A stretch of 64,000 nt of DNA, taken from positions 6,243,828 to 6,307,827 of the forward strand of contig PTFA01000028.1 of assembly GCA_003342895.1 (NCBI GenBank), given 5' to 3'. The position numbers were made by a program, and so were the translations under genes. The stretch comes from Casuarius casuarius. Taxonomy: Eukaryota > Chordata > Aves > Casuariiformes > Casuariidae. Positions 12,501 to 25,225 of the stretch are shown piece by piece. The notes below the pieces were generated by a model that saw only the letters and a list, made by a program, of their open reading frames with translations, was not told where the DNA came from and did no database searches. How positions within the stretch are numbered: position 1 is the stretch's first letter; the number at the start of each line of letters is the position of its first letter.

Positions 12501-14734
12501 GTGTTGATTGGATTTGGTAGTGATATTGGTTTGTGAGCTTAGCATATAGTTAGAATATTACAATGCTCCTCCAGAAGTGCTGTGTCTTTGCTCATTTCTC
12601 CCAGACACTACAGGTTGATGTTTGATCATCATAGAGCCTGTGGAACTTGCTCCCATTAACTTTCTAGGTTTTTTTCCTACTTTTTTGTTTCTAATTTCTC
12701 ACTTGTATTTCATATAGATTGAGTGCTGTCTCATGCCCTCCCTTGCCACCTCAAAGCAGCTTATGGCAGCAAGCTGTAGAGATAAGGCTTTGCTGAGACA
12801 GAGAGAAAGAAGGAATGTGACCAATTGCAATGACAAGCTTGCACTGGGTAATTTACTATACAGTTAAACAAATTCCCTGCTCAATGCGTTTGCCAACACA
12901 CTGCATTAGTCAGTTGTAGTAGTCAGATGGCCACAAGAAAAGAAAAAACAAAAAGAAAAAAAGAATCTGAGATGAACCCACCCATTCCTAGGGAAGGAGG
13001 AATTTACTATAGTTGTAAGAAAACTGTTGCAGGTGAATTGTGCCCACTTCTCCCCAGGACGATCTGTATTGAAGAAACAAGCTGATGAGAATGGCAGGTG
13101 AGGCTCCCGTGAACAGCCTGACAGGCACGGGGCTTTTGCATAGTCTCCTGCCAGCTATCCCTTTTTCTTTCATAAGGCCTGAAATGAAGTAAAATGCTCT
13201 GAGGCTACTGAATGAACCTGAAGAATCAAGGAGTGGAACAAAGTAGATCAGACCCATGTTACGTAGTCTCTGCTTTTACAGAGCTTCAGCTAGTGGCTGG
13301 AATGAATTCCACTTGCTTCCTCATATATCACTGAATAGGAATTGGAATATTTCCCTTGAGAATGACCTAGAATAGTATAGTGTGGATCCAGCACGGCTCT
13401 TTATTTCAAAGCTGGAGGAAAAATTTGGATTATCACTGTCTTCAGCTGAAAGGTGTGTTTGTTTTTTCATTTGCAGTGTTTGGAAATAGAAAGAGGTTCC
13501 ATTCTGCTAGTACTTGTTCAAGTAATTCAGAATGACAAATGGCAGGAAGAAATACCAATTCAGAAATATATCAGATCGACATGTAATGACTGACCCGTGA
13601 TAATTCAGGGATGAATGGACAGAATCTGGCATGATTCTAGGGCTCTTGTATTCCCTCCTTTCAATCCAAGATGAAACCTCCCTTTATGATAAAACACTAG
13701 GTAATAATGAAAAAAATCTTTTTTCATCTGTTTTGGAGATGATTTTCCAAAATGAAAGGGAGGGGAAAGCCTTAGCTGAATGTCTGGAAATTAAAAGGAC
13801 TAACTGATCAGGAAAATATTTTTAACAAAGCAAATGCTATTTTCATGCAACATGAGTCCTGAATATTACAGGCTACTGCATACTGAATGGCAGCTACTGA
13901 ACTCTTGGCTTCAACTTGTTTGGATAGAGCAGTACCTTAATTCTTCTTCCCCTTTCTGTTAATGGGAAGAACAGCAGCTGGGAGGAACATTTGCTGTGGG
14001 CAAAGTATAGACTGCATTAAGGATCAAACATTTAAGCAGAACATTTCAACAGGGATGCAGAACCCATTTAGATTTCAGCTGTGAACATGTTTAATCTTGT
14101 TTAAAACTGAGCCTCTTAGAATGTGTCTGTAAAAGCTGAGAAATACTAGAAATTAAGCTTACATTTACCTTAGAAGCAAAAGGTCACAAGGACACAGTAA
14201 GAATATCCCCTTATTTGTTTGTGTTGACTAATACTTGGTGTAATTTTAGTACATGTAGTTATGGTATGGTACACCCCAGAGTTTAAATGTGAGTCTCACA
14301 TCCTCCTGTGGAGATGGAGTTCTGCCAGATTTTCCAAAACCTTCTATTAGATCAGGCATGAGCTCCTGGAGACTTTAAAAAAAAGAAAAAGTAATATTCA
14401 TGAAAGTTGAGTGAATCAGAATCCTGGAAGAAAAGCCAAAGCAGAGAAACATACCACACTTTGGAGCACAGAAGTCTAAGTAAGGATGTGGAGCTGAACA
14501 TTGCAGCTGAAGTTATAATGAGCCCAACCTCAAAATCCATAACAAATTCATAATCCAGGTTTAAATTATCTCAGTAGCATTTTTTCAGATAATCTGTTAG
14601 TCCCCAGATAATAGTTTCCTGTTTCATTATGGTTTCAGTTCTCAAAGAGTGCAGAGAAACACAATATAAAAACACAAAGAAGGCTGTATATGTATTGAAT
14701 CAGTGGTCAATGTGTTTTAATACTCTGTCTCCAA
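12501..14734. other. Gene-free DNA
   Basis: Nothing recognised apart from low-complexity A-rich runs. Confidence 0.7.
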
Positions 14735-15290
14735 CTGTGGCCAGTGGCAGATTATCTGAAAAATAAGTATAACTGTATTGTGCACCCTAACACTTCTCTT
14801 GACTGTAGCCCAGCTTCCAGCTACTTGCAGTTTAAGGATTTTACTGTGTGGCAGTTGCAGCTGCAGACTTTTGTTCAGTAGTCTTGATGGATTTGACTGC
14901 CATGAATTTGTCTAATCACTCTTCAGTCTTCACAGCTTCCCAGGTCAAAGAGTTTCACAGTTCAGCTGTGTATTATTTGTATTCATTTGTTCTAAATCAA
15001 CCACCAGTTAAGTTCTTTTGATGCCCTTGGCTTTTGTGTACTGAGAGGCAGTAACTAAACTTTGTCTATTTATTTGCCTTCTCTCTGCCTTGCAGAAGCG
15101 GGTGTAGTTCTGTCACATCCCCTCATCAGCATCTTTTCCAAACTAAAGCACCCTAGTCTTGCTAATCTCCCCCCTCAGTGGGGGAAGACCCACTCCACAT
15201 CTGCAACCATCTTTGGTACCTTTGCTCATTTTATTACCCGCTTTTCCAAATGGGTGAGACCACAACCATATGTAGTCTAACATTTTCACT
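14735..15290 (-). mobile_element. CR1-superfamily LINE remnant, 3' part
   Basis: The plus-strand text matches the reverse complement of the 3' part of sauropsid CR1-type elements: CTGCCATGAATTTGTCTAAT, then a GAGTTTCACAG block, then TCACATCCCCTCATCAGC, CTTTTCCAAACTAAA and GTCTTGCTAATCTCCC, and finally GGGTGAGACCACA, in the expected order over 550 bp. No coding capacity remains. Recognition is from memory of the consensus, not from a search. Confidence 0.6.
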
Positions 15291-17595
15291 ATCTTTAGAA
15301 CAGCTGAGTTGCTTACTAATTGCTGAACTGAACTTCTTCAGGTTGGGTATTATATCAGGGCTTTCTCACAGATTTTTGTTTGATAAAGCAACAGACTGAG
15401 GTGTGAATTTCCACTTCCAACTTGTAGAATGTGAGAAAGAAGTTAGGTATGAGACGTCTGACTGCTTGTGCTTATGGTGCAAGCGGTTGCTGCAGCAGGG
15501 TCAATTATTTACTGACTTGTCCCATATGTCTGTCTCCCTCCCCCAAAAAACCCTCTATACTTTACATTTTTATAAGAGGAAATGGACACCTCCCTCTGCC
15601 CTTACNACTAACGAAAAAACCACTTCCTCCTCCCACTCCCCACTATCCCCACAATGAAAAAGAGACAAAGAGAGATGAACCTTTCTGATCCAGCTGACCC
15701 CCACAAAAATATCTTTTCACAAGTCCCTGTGAATTTGCCCTGATATCAATTCTTCATCTCATCCTTAAAGTGACTGCTGATGGCCAGGTAAGCCAAACAT
15801 CTGATCAGACTACCAATTTGCCTGCCCTCGCTCTCTCCCCGTAGCTTATTATTTAGGTGGGATGGTGAACATGCAAAAAAACACTAAAAAATAATATAAT
15901 AAATCCCCAAACCTAAAACTCAAGGACATCACTGTGGGAATGATATTAAAGCAAAATTTATACCTCAGATTTGATGGGCAAAGAACTGAAAAAACTCAAT
16001 CATCTCTAAGAATAGTCAAGGCCTCTAATTGGGAATTACAAGTTCTATTTTCCATTGCAAATATCATTCAGCTAACTGGAAGCATACAGTCAGGCACACA
16101 AGGGGAACATGCTTCTATGACACTAGTACAAAAGCTCTCCCCAAGAGCATGTGGCAGCAAAATTAAAAAATAATAATTTACACTTTCTTACTTACAAATG
16201 CAATATCATCAGTGCTAGATAAATTATTGAAAAAGCTGACAAATAAATTGCTTGGTGGATAAGATCACCATTTTGCTGGTTGAACAGCATTTGAACAGCT
16301 GTTCCTCCAACGCCCTCCAAAAGGAATTATTTGAGTGAAGTTTTAACGTGACTCTTCCACTGAACCTTCTTTAATGAATACCCTTGGTGTAATTCTATCA
16401 CTCACCCAAGTTTTTTGCACTTTGATTGTGCTCCCATGGAAATGGTAGGAGAACATTTGCTCCCTTAGCAGATCATGTATGTCTTTAAAACTAGGAGGCC
16501 AGACTAGTGATATCTGTTCATTCACATTTTTACATGTTGGTAAAGAAAGCAGAAACCAATATTAAATATTTTAGAGTAGCAGGTGCGCAAGGCTAATCAC
16601 TTTAATTTAACATTTAAAATAGTAACCTAGATTGCAGCCAAATCTATCTATAGAGACCGAAAATAATTCAGGGGAGATTCTTGTGCTGGCATTAGATGGT
16701 CAGTGAACCTAAAGAGATTTTTGGCAGACATTGCCCCGCTATGTGTATTTGTCCATTTCTAGTTCGCATGAATTTGTGCTGGGGTTGGAGTAATCTGGAG
16801 GGAGGGGTTCCTTTTGAAACTAAAGATGCAAAGGTCTTTCTTTTTTGATTTGCCATTTGCAAACAGTTAACTGTTAGTTATGCAATTTTAGAGCCATATA
16901 AGCTTCTAATGCATTCATTGGCCCTCTTGTTACTGCTGTGTTCACATGCTTGTGTTTCTGATCCACAAGGTTAGATAGTATTGAGCTTTTCAGTAAAAAT
17001 GGGCCAAAACAAAAACGAGGATCTAAAATGCCTTTGATTTTTGGGTGGATAAAGCACAGTTATGAAAACACCAGTCCAGTCTGGTTTCTGGGTCTCAGTC
17101 AGATCTGGCTGGGCTTGGTTTCCTGTTCTGTTTTTGAGTTAGCTCTGTTCAAAGTAGAAGCTTTGTGATTTCTTCAGTTGTATGAGATGGTTTCTCATGG
17201 TGAAAAAACTCCCAGCTTTTGGTCCTTTAGAATCCAAAGCCAGACTCACATCACAGACCAATTAGGCCTTGAAATGTTAGTATTGACCTAAAGTAATTCT
17301 GATCTAGATGCCACTTCTTGAGCTGTAATACTCAGTAAAGAACTAAGAAATCAAACTGACTAGAGGAAAACAGTAGCATCTCTATAGCTACCCAGTGTGC
17401 TTAGTTTTCAGAAAGCTTGAGACTTGATGCTATATAGATTGAATAATCATTGAAGGAGGGATGTGAATTCAGTCTTCTCTTGTCTCTGGTGAGTACCATA
17501 ATGACTGGGTACAGTAATCAGTTTTCTTTAATTCAATGAATATTTTTGTTTATACAGTGTAAAACACCACCAGTCTATTGAAGCTAATTCTTTAC

Positions 17596-17725
17596 TCTGG
17601 TGGGAGAAGCACTTACCTAGGATGCCAGGTCGCTGACTTCAACCACTGTTCACCAGAGACTTTGGCTCTCCTAGACCTCACATATGCTAAGTGACTGTTA
17701 GCATGGTCACTGTTAGGCAATGAAC
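17596..17725 (+). repeat. Degenerate tRNA-derived SINE remnant
   Basis: GAAGCACTTACCTAGGATG followed by CTGACTTCAACC resembles the A-to-B-box part of the same SINE type as the one at 12.3 kb. TTTGGCTCTCCTAG and a GACTGTTAGC...TCACTGTTAGG block follow, like its inverted second half. It is weak and identified by block order only. Confidence 0.35.
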
Positions 17726-18996
17726 TATTTTAGATGGAAGGTGGAGTCCTGCTTTTCATTTTGAACAGTGAAAAAGTCTTGCCCATGTGGGGGTTTCATA
17801 TGAGATAGTGAGGTTTTTTTTAATGAGAATTGTCTTTGCTCAACTATTCTTGACCAACTCCAGTACTTGTATGCTAAGCCAAAAGATAAATAAATCCACG
17901 GTTTTAGAAGAATCTGTGGATAAAAATGCCACTCATTAAAAATCTTGTCATATTTCTATGCCTTGTCCCCACCCACTTGCTCTCAAGTAGATCTCCCATG
18001 AATCTCATACACTGAAAATGGGGAGCTCAGGAAAACATTGGAAGCAAAGTTATTTTCCCGCATGTCTCTTGGTCCCCCTCTCCAAGTGGGAGCCAATTCT
18101 CAAACCTCTAAAGCCCGGTTCACTTCAGAAGCTAGAGAGGTGAAATCTTGTCGAGAGACTTCAGATGTGAACTATCTAGTGGGACTGACAGCCACAGGTA
18201 CCCATTATTTTTATGCTGGGGAGCCCACAGTCACCTAGTTCAGCTTCAAGACTGTAGAGAGTAGAACTGAAATATTCAAACGAATCAGAAGAAACCAGCT
18301 GCCTGACTGCTACTGGTGTTTTTGTGAGCTAAAAAGATGGCAGCTCAAAGAAGACAACATACATATTGAATTTGGCCTGGACATACATATGTAGCAAAGG
18401 CTACATATTCACTACCAAATATGGGAGCACTTTCTTTGAGTTTCTGAGTTCAGTCATGTTCCTCAGCTACATCTTGAGTTCATATCAGGGCATAGCTTAG
18501 CTGCCACCTTTCCCTGCAACCTAGCTGCCACTGAAAAGAACCAGATGTGTGGGTGGGGGCAGCTTTGGCCCATTTCAGCTGGTCCTCCTGTGAGTGACAG
18601 GAGTATTAAGATTAGAACACAATCAAAAAGACCCCAATCCTTGTTTCCGAGTGGAGATGAACCAAGCAAATNTGATCTAGAAGTCATAGGTACATTCAAT
18701 AAGGATGGGACACAGTGATGGAGCTGTGGTAGACTCGCTTCCCAAGCTCCAGAATAACTTTTCTGGAAAACTCCTACAGCAGTCTGTTTCACTCGTGCAA
18801 AATGGTTACATCTTTCTTAAGGTGTTGACATGGATTTCTCAGCGTTTCTCAAGAAGCCTGTGGCAGTTGTTACTTTTCACAGTTTTCACACCATTTTCAA
18901 GGGACAAATTAATTTAAAAAGTAGGGGGAGGGTGGCATGTCCAGTTAGAGGATGTGTTCTTCTGTACATTACAACAAGTTGAAATTAAGAGCAATT

Positions 18997-19062
18997 CTTC
19001 CCTTCCCTTTCCTTCCCTTCTCTTCCCCTCCCCTCCCCTCCCCTCCCCTCCCTTCCCTTCCT
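18997..19062. repeat. (CCCCT)n/(CCTTC)n pentanucleotide pyrimidine tract
   Basis: Pure C/T on the plus strand for about 66 nt, with a run of perfect CCCCT units in the middle. The minus strand reads (GGGGA)n and meets the G-quadruplex pattern. Confidence 0.9.
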
Positions 19063-20881
19063 CTGAAAATGGCTGTTTTAAAACAGCGTTACCGAGGATC
19101 TGCCACACAGAGGAGGCCGAGAGAGTGCACACGAACCTCAAATGACTTGCAGTAAGGAGAGACAAGCTGAGTGCAGCCTCTGGCCACACCCTGCTGGAAG
19201 CCCATGGGGCCCCGCCAGATAAGAGGCATTTTCTCCACTGAAGAACTGGGGATGAGGCCTTGCTCTACTGTCAATGCCGAGATTACTGTGGGAAATAGAC
19301 CATGACAAGATTTCAGTTTTAATAATGCTACTATCAGTAATGAAGATCAAAAGATTTTGAAACATCAACATTATTTAGTCATACAACTTTGTACACCAGT
19401 CGGTGCTTTTTTTCTCAGTTTATCCTCCCTTCCTCCTCAAAATACTCAGCCATGCAAGTGGGTGGTTGTGTACATTTATTCACCTGCTGTCCAGAGGACA
19501 AGCTTTTGGACATATGGCAGGCTTCTTGTGATCCAACTCATAAAACTGAGCTTTTAGAATCCACCCAGAAGGACACATCCCATTTCTATGTATTTTATGC
19601 TAGTCAACCACATTTTCAAAGTCCAAACACAAGAAGCTCAGCTGATCCTGAAGACTAGGAGGATTGTTCTGTTGTCCAAATGCTTACACTATCTAGCAAA
19701 AAAATAGTGGAATACTGTGAACCCATCTTGAAGATCTTGTTCACATATCTCAAGGACTCCTGGTTCTCGTTGGTTGTTAGACAGTCCACGGTTTTCTTGT
19801 TTACATTGCTTGCTATCAGTAGAGCAACAGATACTTGCATAACAGCTGCTTCTCTTTCATCCCAAGTCTTCTGAAGCTTCTCCCCAGAATTTTGTTACTG
19901 CCTTAGACCCTGACCCTACAAGTCACTGTACCTGCTGAAGTCCCTGAGGCTCTGCAAGGCCACACCTTCCGCTTCACTGCACAGGGAAACTCCCAGGGCA
20001 GTCTGCAGACCTTTCGTGGCAGAGCATTCTCCACTNAAATGCTCATTTTAACCGTACTACGCATACAGTGTTGCACCCAGGAAATATTGTTGTACCTGCC
20101 ACCTTCTTGAATTGTCCAAGTAGTAGATGCATGGGGAATCTCACACAGCACTCCCATTTTGAGATAGTGCTCAGTCTGGATGGGAGGTAATATGACTGAA
20201 GTCATTCCTTTCTTGGTTTTGTTGTCATTACTATCCCAGCCTGTGTTCTTGGCTATGGATGGACTGGAAGGAAAGAAAATCAAGTTCCGTAAGTATCCCC
20301 TGGATAAGAAAGGACATACAGATGTGGTGATTAACAAACTGATCTCACTTGGAGAGACCAGCAACATCTTCTTTATTCATGTCTCTTCAGCTGATCACAT
20401 GGATGGCAAGAGGCCAGATTATTCCCCAGAAGATAGCTCTCTAGTTTCCACATAGACAGGCAGTTGGTTAGGCCCTTGCAAAGCCAATGGAAGAGAAGAG
20501 AAGGCAGAGAAGCTATCAGTACGCATTCTCCTTCCTCTGCACGGAGTCACAGCATTACAGCTCCGAGAAGAATAAGGCTCAGCATGTTTTCCAGCCTTTT
20601 TGCCATCTTCAGAGTTATTATGAAAGATCCAAAATCTAGAAACCAGCTGAACTTCCTGTCACAAATTAATTGTCCCTTCTCATTATGGCTAAGAGCAGAG
20701 GATATCACAGCTAGTATCAGAAGGATTAAAACTGAACTGTCAATCAGCAAGGAAGAGATTGAGTTCATCTGACTTAGCCACCTTAAAGTTACTTGTCTGG
20801 TGTAAGCCCCTTGCCTAGGCTTCCTCTACAGTCAATGGAGTGATTCCAGAGCATGAGTCACTCCTTCCTAAGAATAGTGCC

Positions 20882-21006
20882 TAAGGTAGGTGGGGTGAAT
20901 CACCCTGAGGAATTGCCTGTCTCTCTCTTTGAAGAGCTTTGCCAGCTGTCTTAGATGATAAGCCTTCCTTTTAGGTGCTTAAAGTTAGGTGAGATGAATC
21001 ACACCT
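20882..21006 (+). repeat. Two near-copies of a 25-bp motif about 100 bp apart
   Basis: TAAGGTAGGTGGGGTGAATC at 20882 and AAAGTTAGGTGAGATGAATC at 20981, each followed by a CAC-CCT-like end. It may be the inner part of an old interspersed repeat rich in GTTAGGTG motifs. Family not recognised. Confidence 0.35.
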
Positions 21007-22599
21007 CAAAATGTCCAATTTCAGTCTTCCTGAAACAGGGGAGAGCCAAAGGGAGGCTTGAGTTGAGAGAGAGTTGCAGGTTATGTGCACACACATTGCT
21101 GCTGTTTTTAAGTGGCAGCCGTCACCCAGCAGAATATTAATCCAGCCTGGATTTCACAGGAAAGGAGAAAGACGCCTGTATCTGGCTTCAGCATGTTGCA
21201 GTGTGTGTCCTGCCCAGACACTGCGGTGAGAGATGCAAGACTGTCCCCTTCACCTCTGCCCCGCTGGTGTGTTGTGGCTGGCTCCAGCTCTGACAGCTGT
21301 TGGATTTGCATTCCTGCAATATTTTCATTTCAGGCTCTCTCAGGTCTTTACTCCCAATCAGCCTCACAACATATAAACTGCTAAGAGTTGCTATAGCAAG
21401 CTTTTAGATAGGAAGAGGTTAAGTCTTATTCCCCTGGGTGCAGTGACAAGTTGGGGGACAGAGAGAAAGCCAGTATCACCATGAAGTACTGCTTGGGTAC
21501 TGGAAAGGCAAATGTGATGTACCACCCTCTCACATAAAGCAACCATTCATTTCCCTTTAGGCATTTTTTCACAAAAAATGTTGACTCTGTGTGGCTCTTT
21601 CACCTAATTCCATGTAGACAGTTCTGCAGAAGTACTTCAGGTGACTTGTAATATGAAGAAAAAAAAAGAGGAGGAAATAATCCAGCAACCTTCACAGAAC
21701 ATTTGTTTTACACAAAGCACAAGGTTTGTGGAGAAAAGAAAGTAAAACATATATAGAAAGAAAACATTTGTAGAGGAAGAAATGTTCTCAGGTATGGATT
21801 CATTGTTTTTCTTCTGAAAAGCTACAGTTTTCTTAGGATTCAGCAATATGAGACATGTTAGTGAAACCATCATCTGAATAAACTATATTCATGTCTGGTT
21901 TTCTCAATATTATTTGTTCAAAGTCCTGAGGATGACAAGTTCAAATGCTTTTGTGTGCTACCTGTTAAATCTTTCTTTTGGAAATATTTGCACGTTTAAA
22001 TCAGTCGCCTAAACTCCTCCTTCTTTATTATGCAAAGGTAACTTCTTCATGCTAGAAAGAATGGTAAAAGGAGGCAAGAAGTGTTCTTGTAATACAGTTC
22101 TGGCAGGAAATAGGCACAGCAGAGGGTAAAAACTCTGAATTTTCAAAGAATTGTCAGGACTTTTCTGGTTATCTGATTGTTGTTCGGGGGTTAAAGTTCT
22201 GGTCTCCACATAGATTAGCCAAAGTTTGAATAGTGGTTGATTGATTGATACCTGTTTACCCAGAATCCAGAAAGTCCCCACAGTTTCTATTTTTGGCAGT
22301 CTCCACATTTGAGCACACAGGTCCTCAAAGAGATTAGAAAAAAGGATTTACCAGAACTATGTCCTCAGTGGAGCTCCCACAATTAATGCTTTCCGTTGTG
22401 TCAGAGTCGTTGTGAAAGGCCTAGTGTCTTTTGTGCAACCAAAGTCTGACTGAAATCGCNTCTAATCCTGCTTTCCTGAGTGTCCATCCTGCAGGAAAAG
22501 CAGAACTCGTTATTCATTCCCTTATTTCTAGCCAGGGAGGCAAACAGGATTTCACTTTGTTTACCAGACCCTCAGTTTCCAAATTCTAAGTAGGGCCCA

Positions 22600-23600
22600 T
22601 TTTTGGATGGTGGTCCTGCAGCAGACGCATGGCGCAAGCACCGTGGAGAGGCAGAAGATCCACTCTGGGCCTGGTCCTGCTGCTGCTCTCGTTTTGTTCA
22701 GTCCAATCTCCCAGGCCGCGGCCGTGGCAGGCCCCCGCTACGGCACTGGTATTGGAGGAAGAGGAAGGCAGCCACCTTGCTACCCCAAAGATGGCTCGCT
22801 CCCGGCTTGTACAGCACGCGGTGGGTCCTCGAGATACACAACAAGCATCCCCTGAAGGCAGCCATCTCGAGGCACCTGCTCAGGTGCCATATCACTGCCG
22901 CGGGCCCTGGGACTACGCTCACAACCCGGCGGATAAGGGGGATCCTCCCGTGAGGCCATTGGGGCAGCGAGGGGACACACAGGGCCTGCAGGAGGGCTGT
23001 CACCAGGCCCTCCTCCTCCTCCTCCCCCTGCCTGCCGCCATGTCGCGCTGGCTGGCAGCGAGGGGACTCACAGGGCCTACGGGAGGGCTGTCACCAGGCC
23101 CTCCTCCTCCTCCTCCTCCCCCTGCCTGCTGCCATGTCACGCTGGCTGGCAGCGAGGGGACTCACAGGGCCTATGGGAGGGCTGTCACCAGGCCCTGCAT
23201 GACCGTCTGCCATGTCATGCTGGCTGCCACTCGCTGGTCATTGCACGGCTACCATTCATGGACTGCACTGAGCAGGTGTGAAGGGTGTCGGGAGGCGGGC
23301 AGCGCGTGGTGTTGGTCTGTGCACAACTGCTGGCGCACTGCGGCTCGGCCTCGGCCTGCCGCCTGCTCCCTGTGGCGGGCACCATCCATCTACCACCGCC
23401 CTGTTTGCTCCGCAAGGACCTCTGCCCGCAAAGAGCGCCCTGCTGCCCGGCCACACAGGTTCAGCGCGCGGCCTGTCCAGCCCTCGGCAGCGAAAAGCCT
23501 TCGCCTGGTCTCTCAGCGAAGCCTGAAGACGCCGAGAGCGAGCAGCCTGACGCTGACTCTCTCCTTTTTGGCTTCACAGCTCAGACAAAGGGACCTGCGT
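22600..23600. other. GC-rich, CpG-dense island downstream of PIK3R1
   Basis: About 1 kb of GC-rich sequence with many CpGs in an AT-rich setting, starting about 1.4 kb past the PIK3R1 3' end. It contains a 91/94-bp minisatellite and a 351-codon plus-strand ORF (22629-23684) whose first residues look like a signal peptide. The ORF reads the repeat units in different frames and resembles no family I know, so I do not call it a gene. It could be a CpG-island promoter for a non-coding RNA, or an expanded GC-rich repeat. Confidence 0.6.
22962..23229 (+). repeat. Minisatellite, units of 91 and 94 bp
   Basis: AGGGCCT starts units at 22981, 23072 and 23166. The units contain GGAGGGCTGTCACCAGGCCC, a CTC-rich run, CTGCC-GCCATGTC and GCTGGCTGGCAGCGAGGGGA. 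The second unit has one more CTC. The third lacks the CTC run and decays after 23229. A partial unit precedes 22981. Confidence 0.9.
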
Positions 23601-24984
23601 GGAGAAATTATTTGCACACATGACTTAGCACAAGTCAAACAACTTGGGATGAAAACAATACAAAAAGCATTCCTAAGCCTTTAAAAAATCACACCCACTT
23701 GTGACTGCACAAAGATAAATTTAATTGAATGTGGCTTTTCATATTGCCAGTGAAAAATGACCATCAAATCTTAGCAAGAAAGCAGAGAAGTGGGAGTGTG
23801 TTTGTCTGCAGACAACAAAAATAGAATGACATTTTTGCAAACTATTTTTTCCACTGTCTGCCAAGTATGATTTCTATACAATGTATGATACAGGACAGAA
23901 ATTCGCTGGTCTGTAGATTTCTGCAGATTGTGATCAACCAGTCATAATTTCTCCCAATAGCTGATGGTGGAAGATGTATGATTCATGACCTAACTAACCT
24001 TATTTTTAGATGTTGAGCTCTGTGGCTGCAGAGGAGATTGTGTTGCTAAACATATCTTCTGGGAGCAGAAAAGAGCTCAACTATTTAAAAGAATAGTGCC
24101 TATTTAAAACAATCAGTTTACTAATGAGAAAAATTGTAAGAAATATGTTCATCTGAGATCTAACAGCACTTTATATTAAATGAAACAAACCTATAATTGT
24201 AGCTTTTAATAGGTATTTCTTATAAGAACCTCTAAAGCCTAGTGACAGTGCTGTGATTATTAATAACTACTACTATTCTGTGGTGCCCAGATACCAGTCA
24301 TGGGTATTATGTCACTGCAGTGAGCAAAATATGGGCAGATTTTCGAATGGAAACTTCAGCTAGAGCTGGAACAGGGATCTCTTTCTGTTTCTAGACTGCC
24401 TGCCTGACATCCCTGGATAACCCCTCCTGAGGCAAAATACAGATGGGAATGAAGAAATTAAGATACTGCATTCTAATAACGAGTGGGAGAAAACAGCGCT
24501 CAGACTCAGTCTTGCCCTGTGCCCCCTCACTTCCTCCCTCTTCTTCATTCTCATGTTGGTTTTCCCAATCAGATATATTCATGCAGCTGGTAAATTATGT
24601 TTGGATACAAAGAGTGACAGGCTGGCTTCATGGAAATCAGTGACAAAACTCGCATTGATTTCAGGAAAGCCAGAATTTTATCTGCAGTGTAAAAGGGCAG
24701 ATTTATAGATCATTATTATGATACTGCTTTTGCAGGGGTATGAGATTAGGAGAACTGTTATTTTGACACTATTTGGCATGAGCCTGTTTTGGAGCTACTC
24801 AGCTACCCCATTCAGTTCAGTAAATAGGAGGGCTGTGACTCAGCTGAAATTGTTTGCTTTCTAGTTCCCTCTAATATGGGCATTTGGGTCTCATTTTTAA
24901 AGTAGGGCACATACATATAGAAAGAGTCAGCAAAGGAGTCTGTTGAATAAATGTTTCAGTTCTTACTGAAGCCTTGACAACTGA
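23601..24984. other. Spacer between GC-rich island and PIK3R1 3' end
   Basis: AT-rich sequence; nothing recognised. Confidence 0.7.
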
Positions 24985-25004
24985 AATGCAGTTTCAAAAC
25001 AACC

Positions 25005-25010
25005 TTTATT
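25005..25010 (-). promoter_or_regulatory. Distal poly(A) signal AATAAA
   Basis: AATAAA on the minus strand, followed in transcript order by a GU-rich stretch (GGTTGTTTT). This is the best candidate for the end of the longest PIK3R1 transcript, with cleavage expected about 10-30 nt beyond. Confidence 0.55.
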
Positions 25011-25219
25011 CTGCTTGAAGACTTAGTACAATTTTTAAAGCAACTTAAAACCAAGACACAGCTCCATCAACTCTATAGCTTGAACAAAATTTCAAGGAGG
25101 CAAGTTTTCACTGTTGCCTTGTAAAGGCAATTTACAACCCACCTCACCCTCCACCTCCTCAAAGACCATTTTGAAACAAAGTAATCTTAATGTTTTAAAC
25201 ACATTTAACAGAACAGAGC

Positions 25220-25225
25220 TTTATT
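25220..25225 (-). promoter_or_regulatory. Alternative poly(A) signal AATAAA
   Basis: AATAAA on the minus strand, 215 nt before the distal signal, in AT-rich sequence. It may serve the same terminal region. Confidence 0.35.

Larger units (their letters stand above)
15291..22599. other. Gene-free DNA with scattered repeats
   Basis: Holds the SINE remnant at 17.6 kb, the pyrimidine tract at 19.0 kb, the paired 25-bp motif at 20.9 kb and a 91-codon ORF at 20180-20455 with a signal-peptide-like start, too weak to call a gene. Confidence 0.65.

Noticed and set aside
12625..12660. GAGCCTGTGGAACTTGCTCCC as a CR1 3'-region fragment
   Set aside because: Only one short block matches; too little to support a call.
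19903..20367. 154-codon minus-strand ORF
   Set aside because: It contains an N, overlaps another ORF on the other strand, shows no domain and has no splice or promoter context.
22629..23684. 351-codon plus-strand ORF starting MAQAPWRGRR with a Leu-rich start
   Set aside because: It runs through a minisatellite whose units are read in shifting frames, has no recognisable domain and lies in stop-poor GC-rich DNA.
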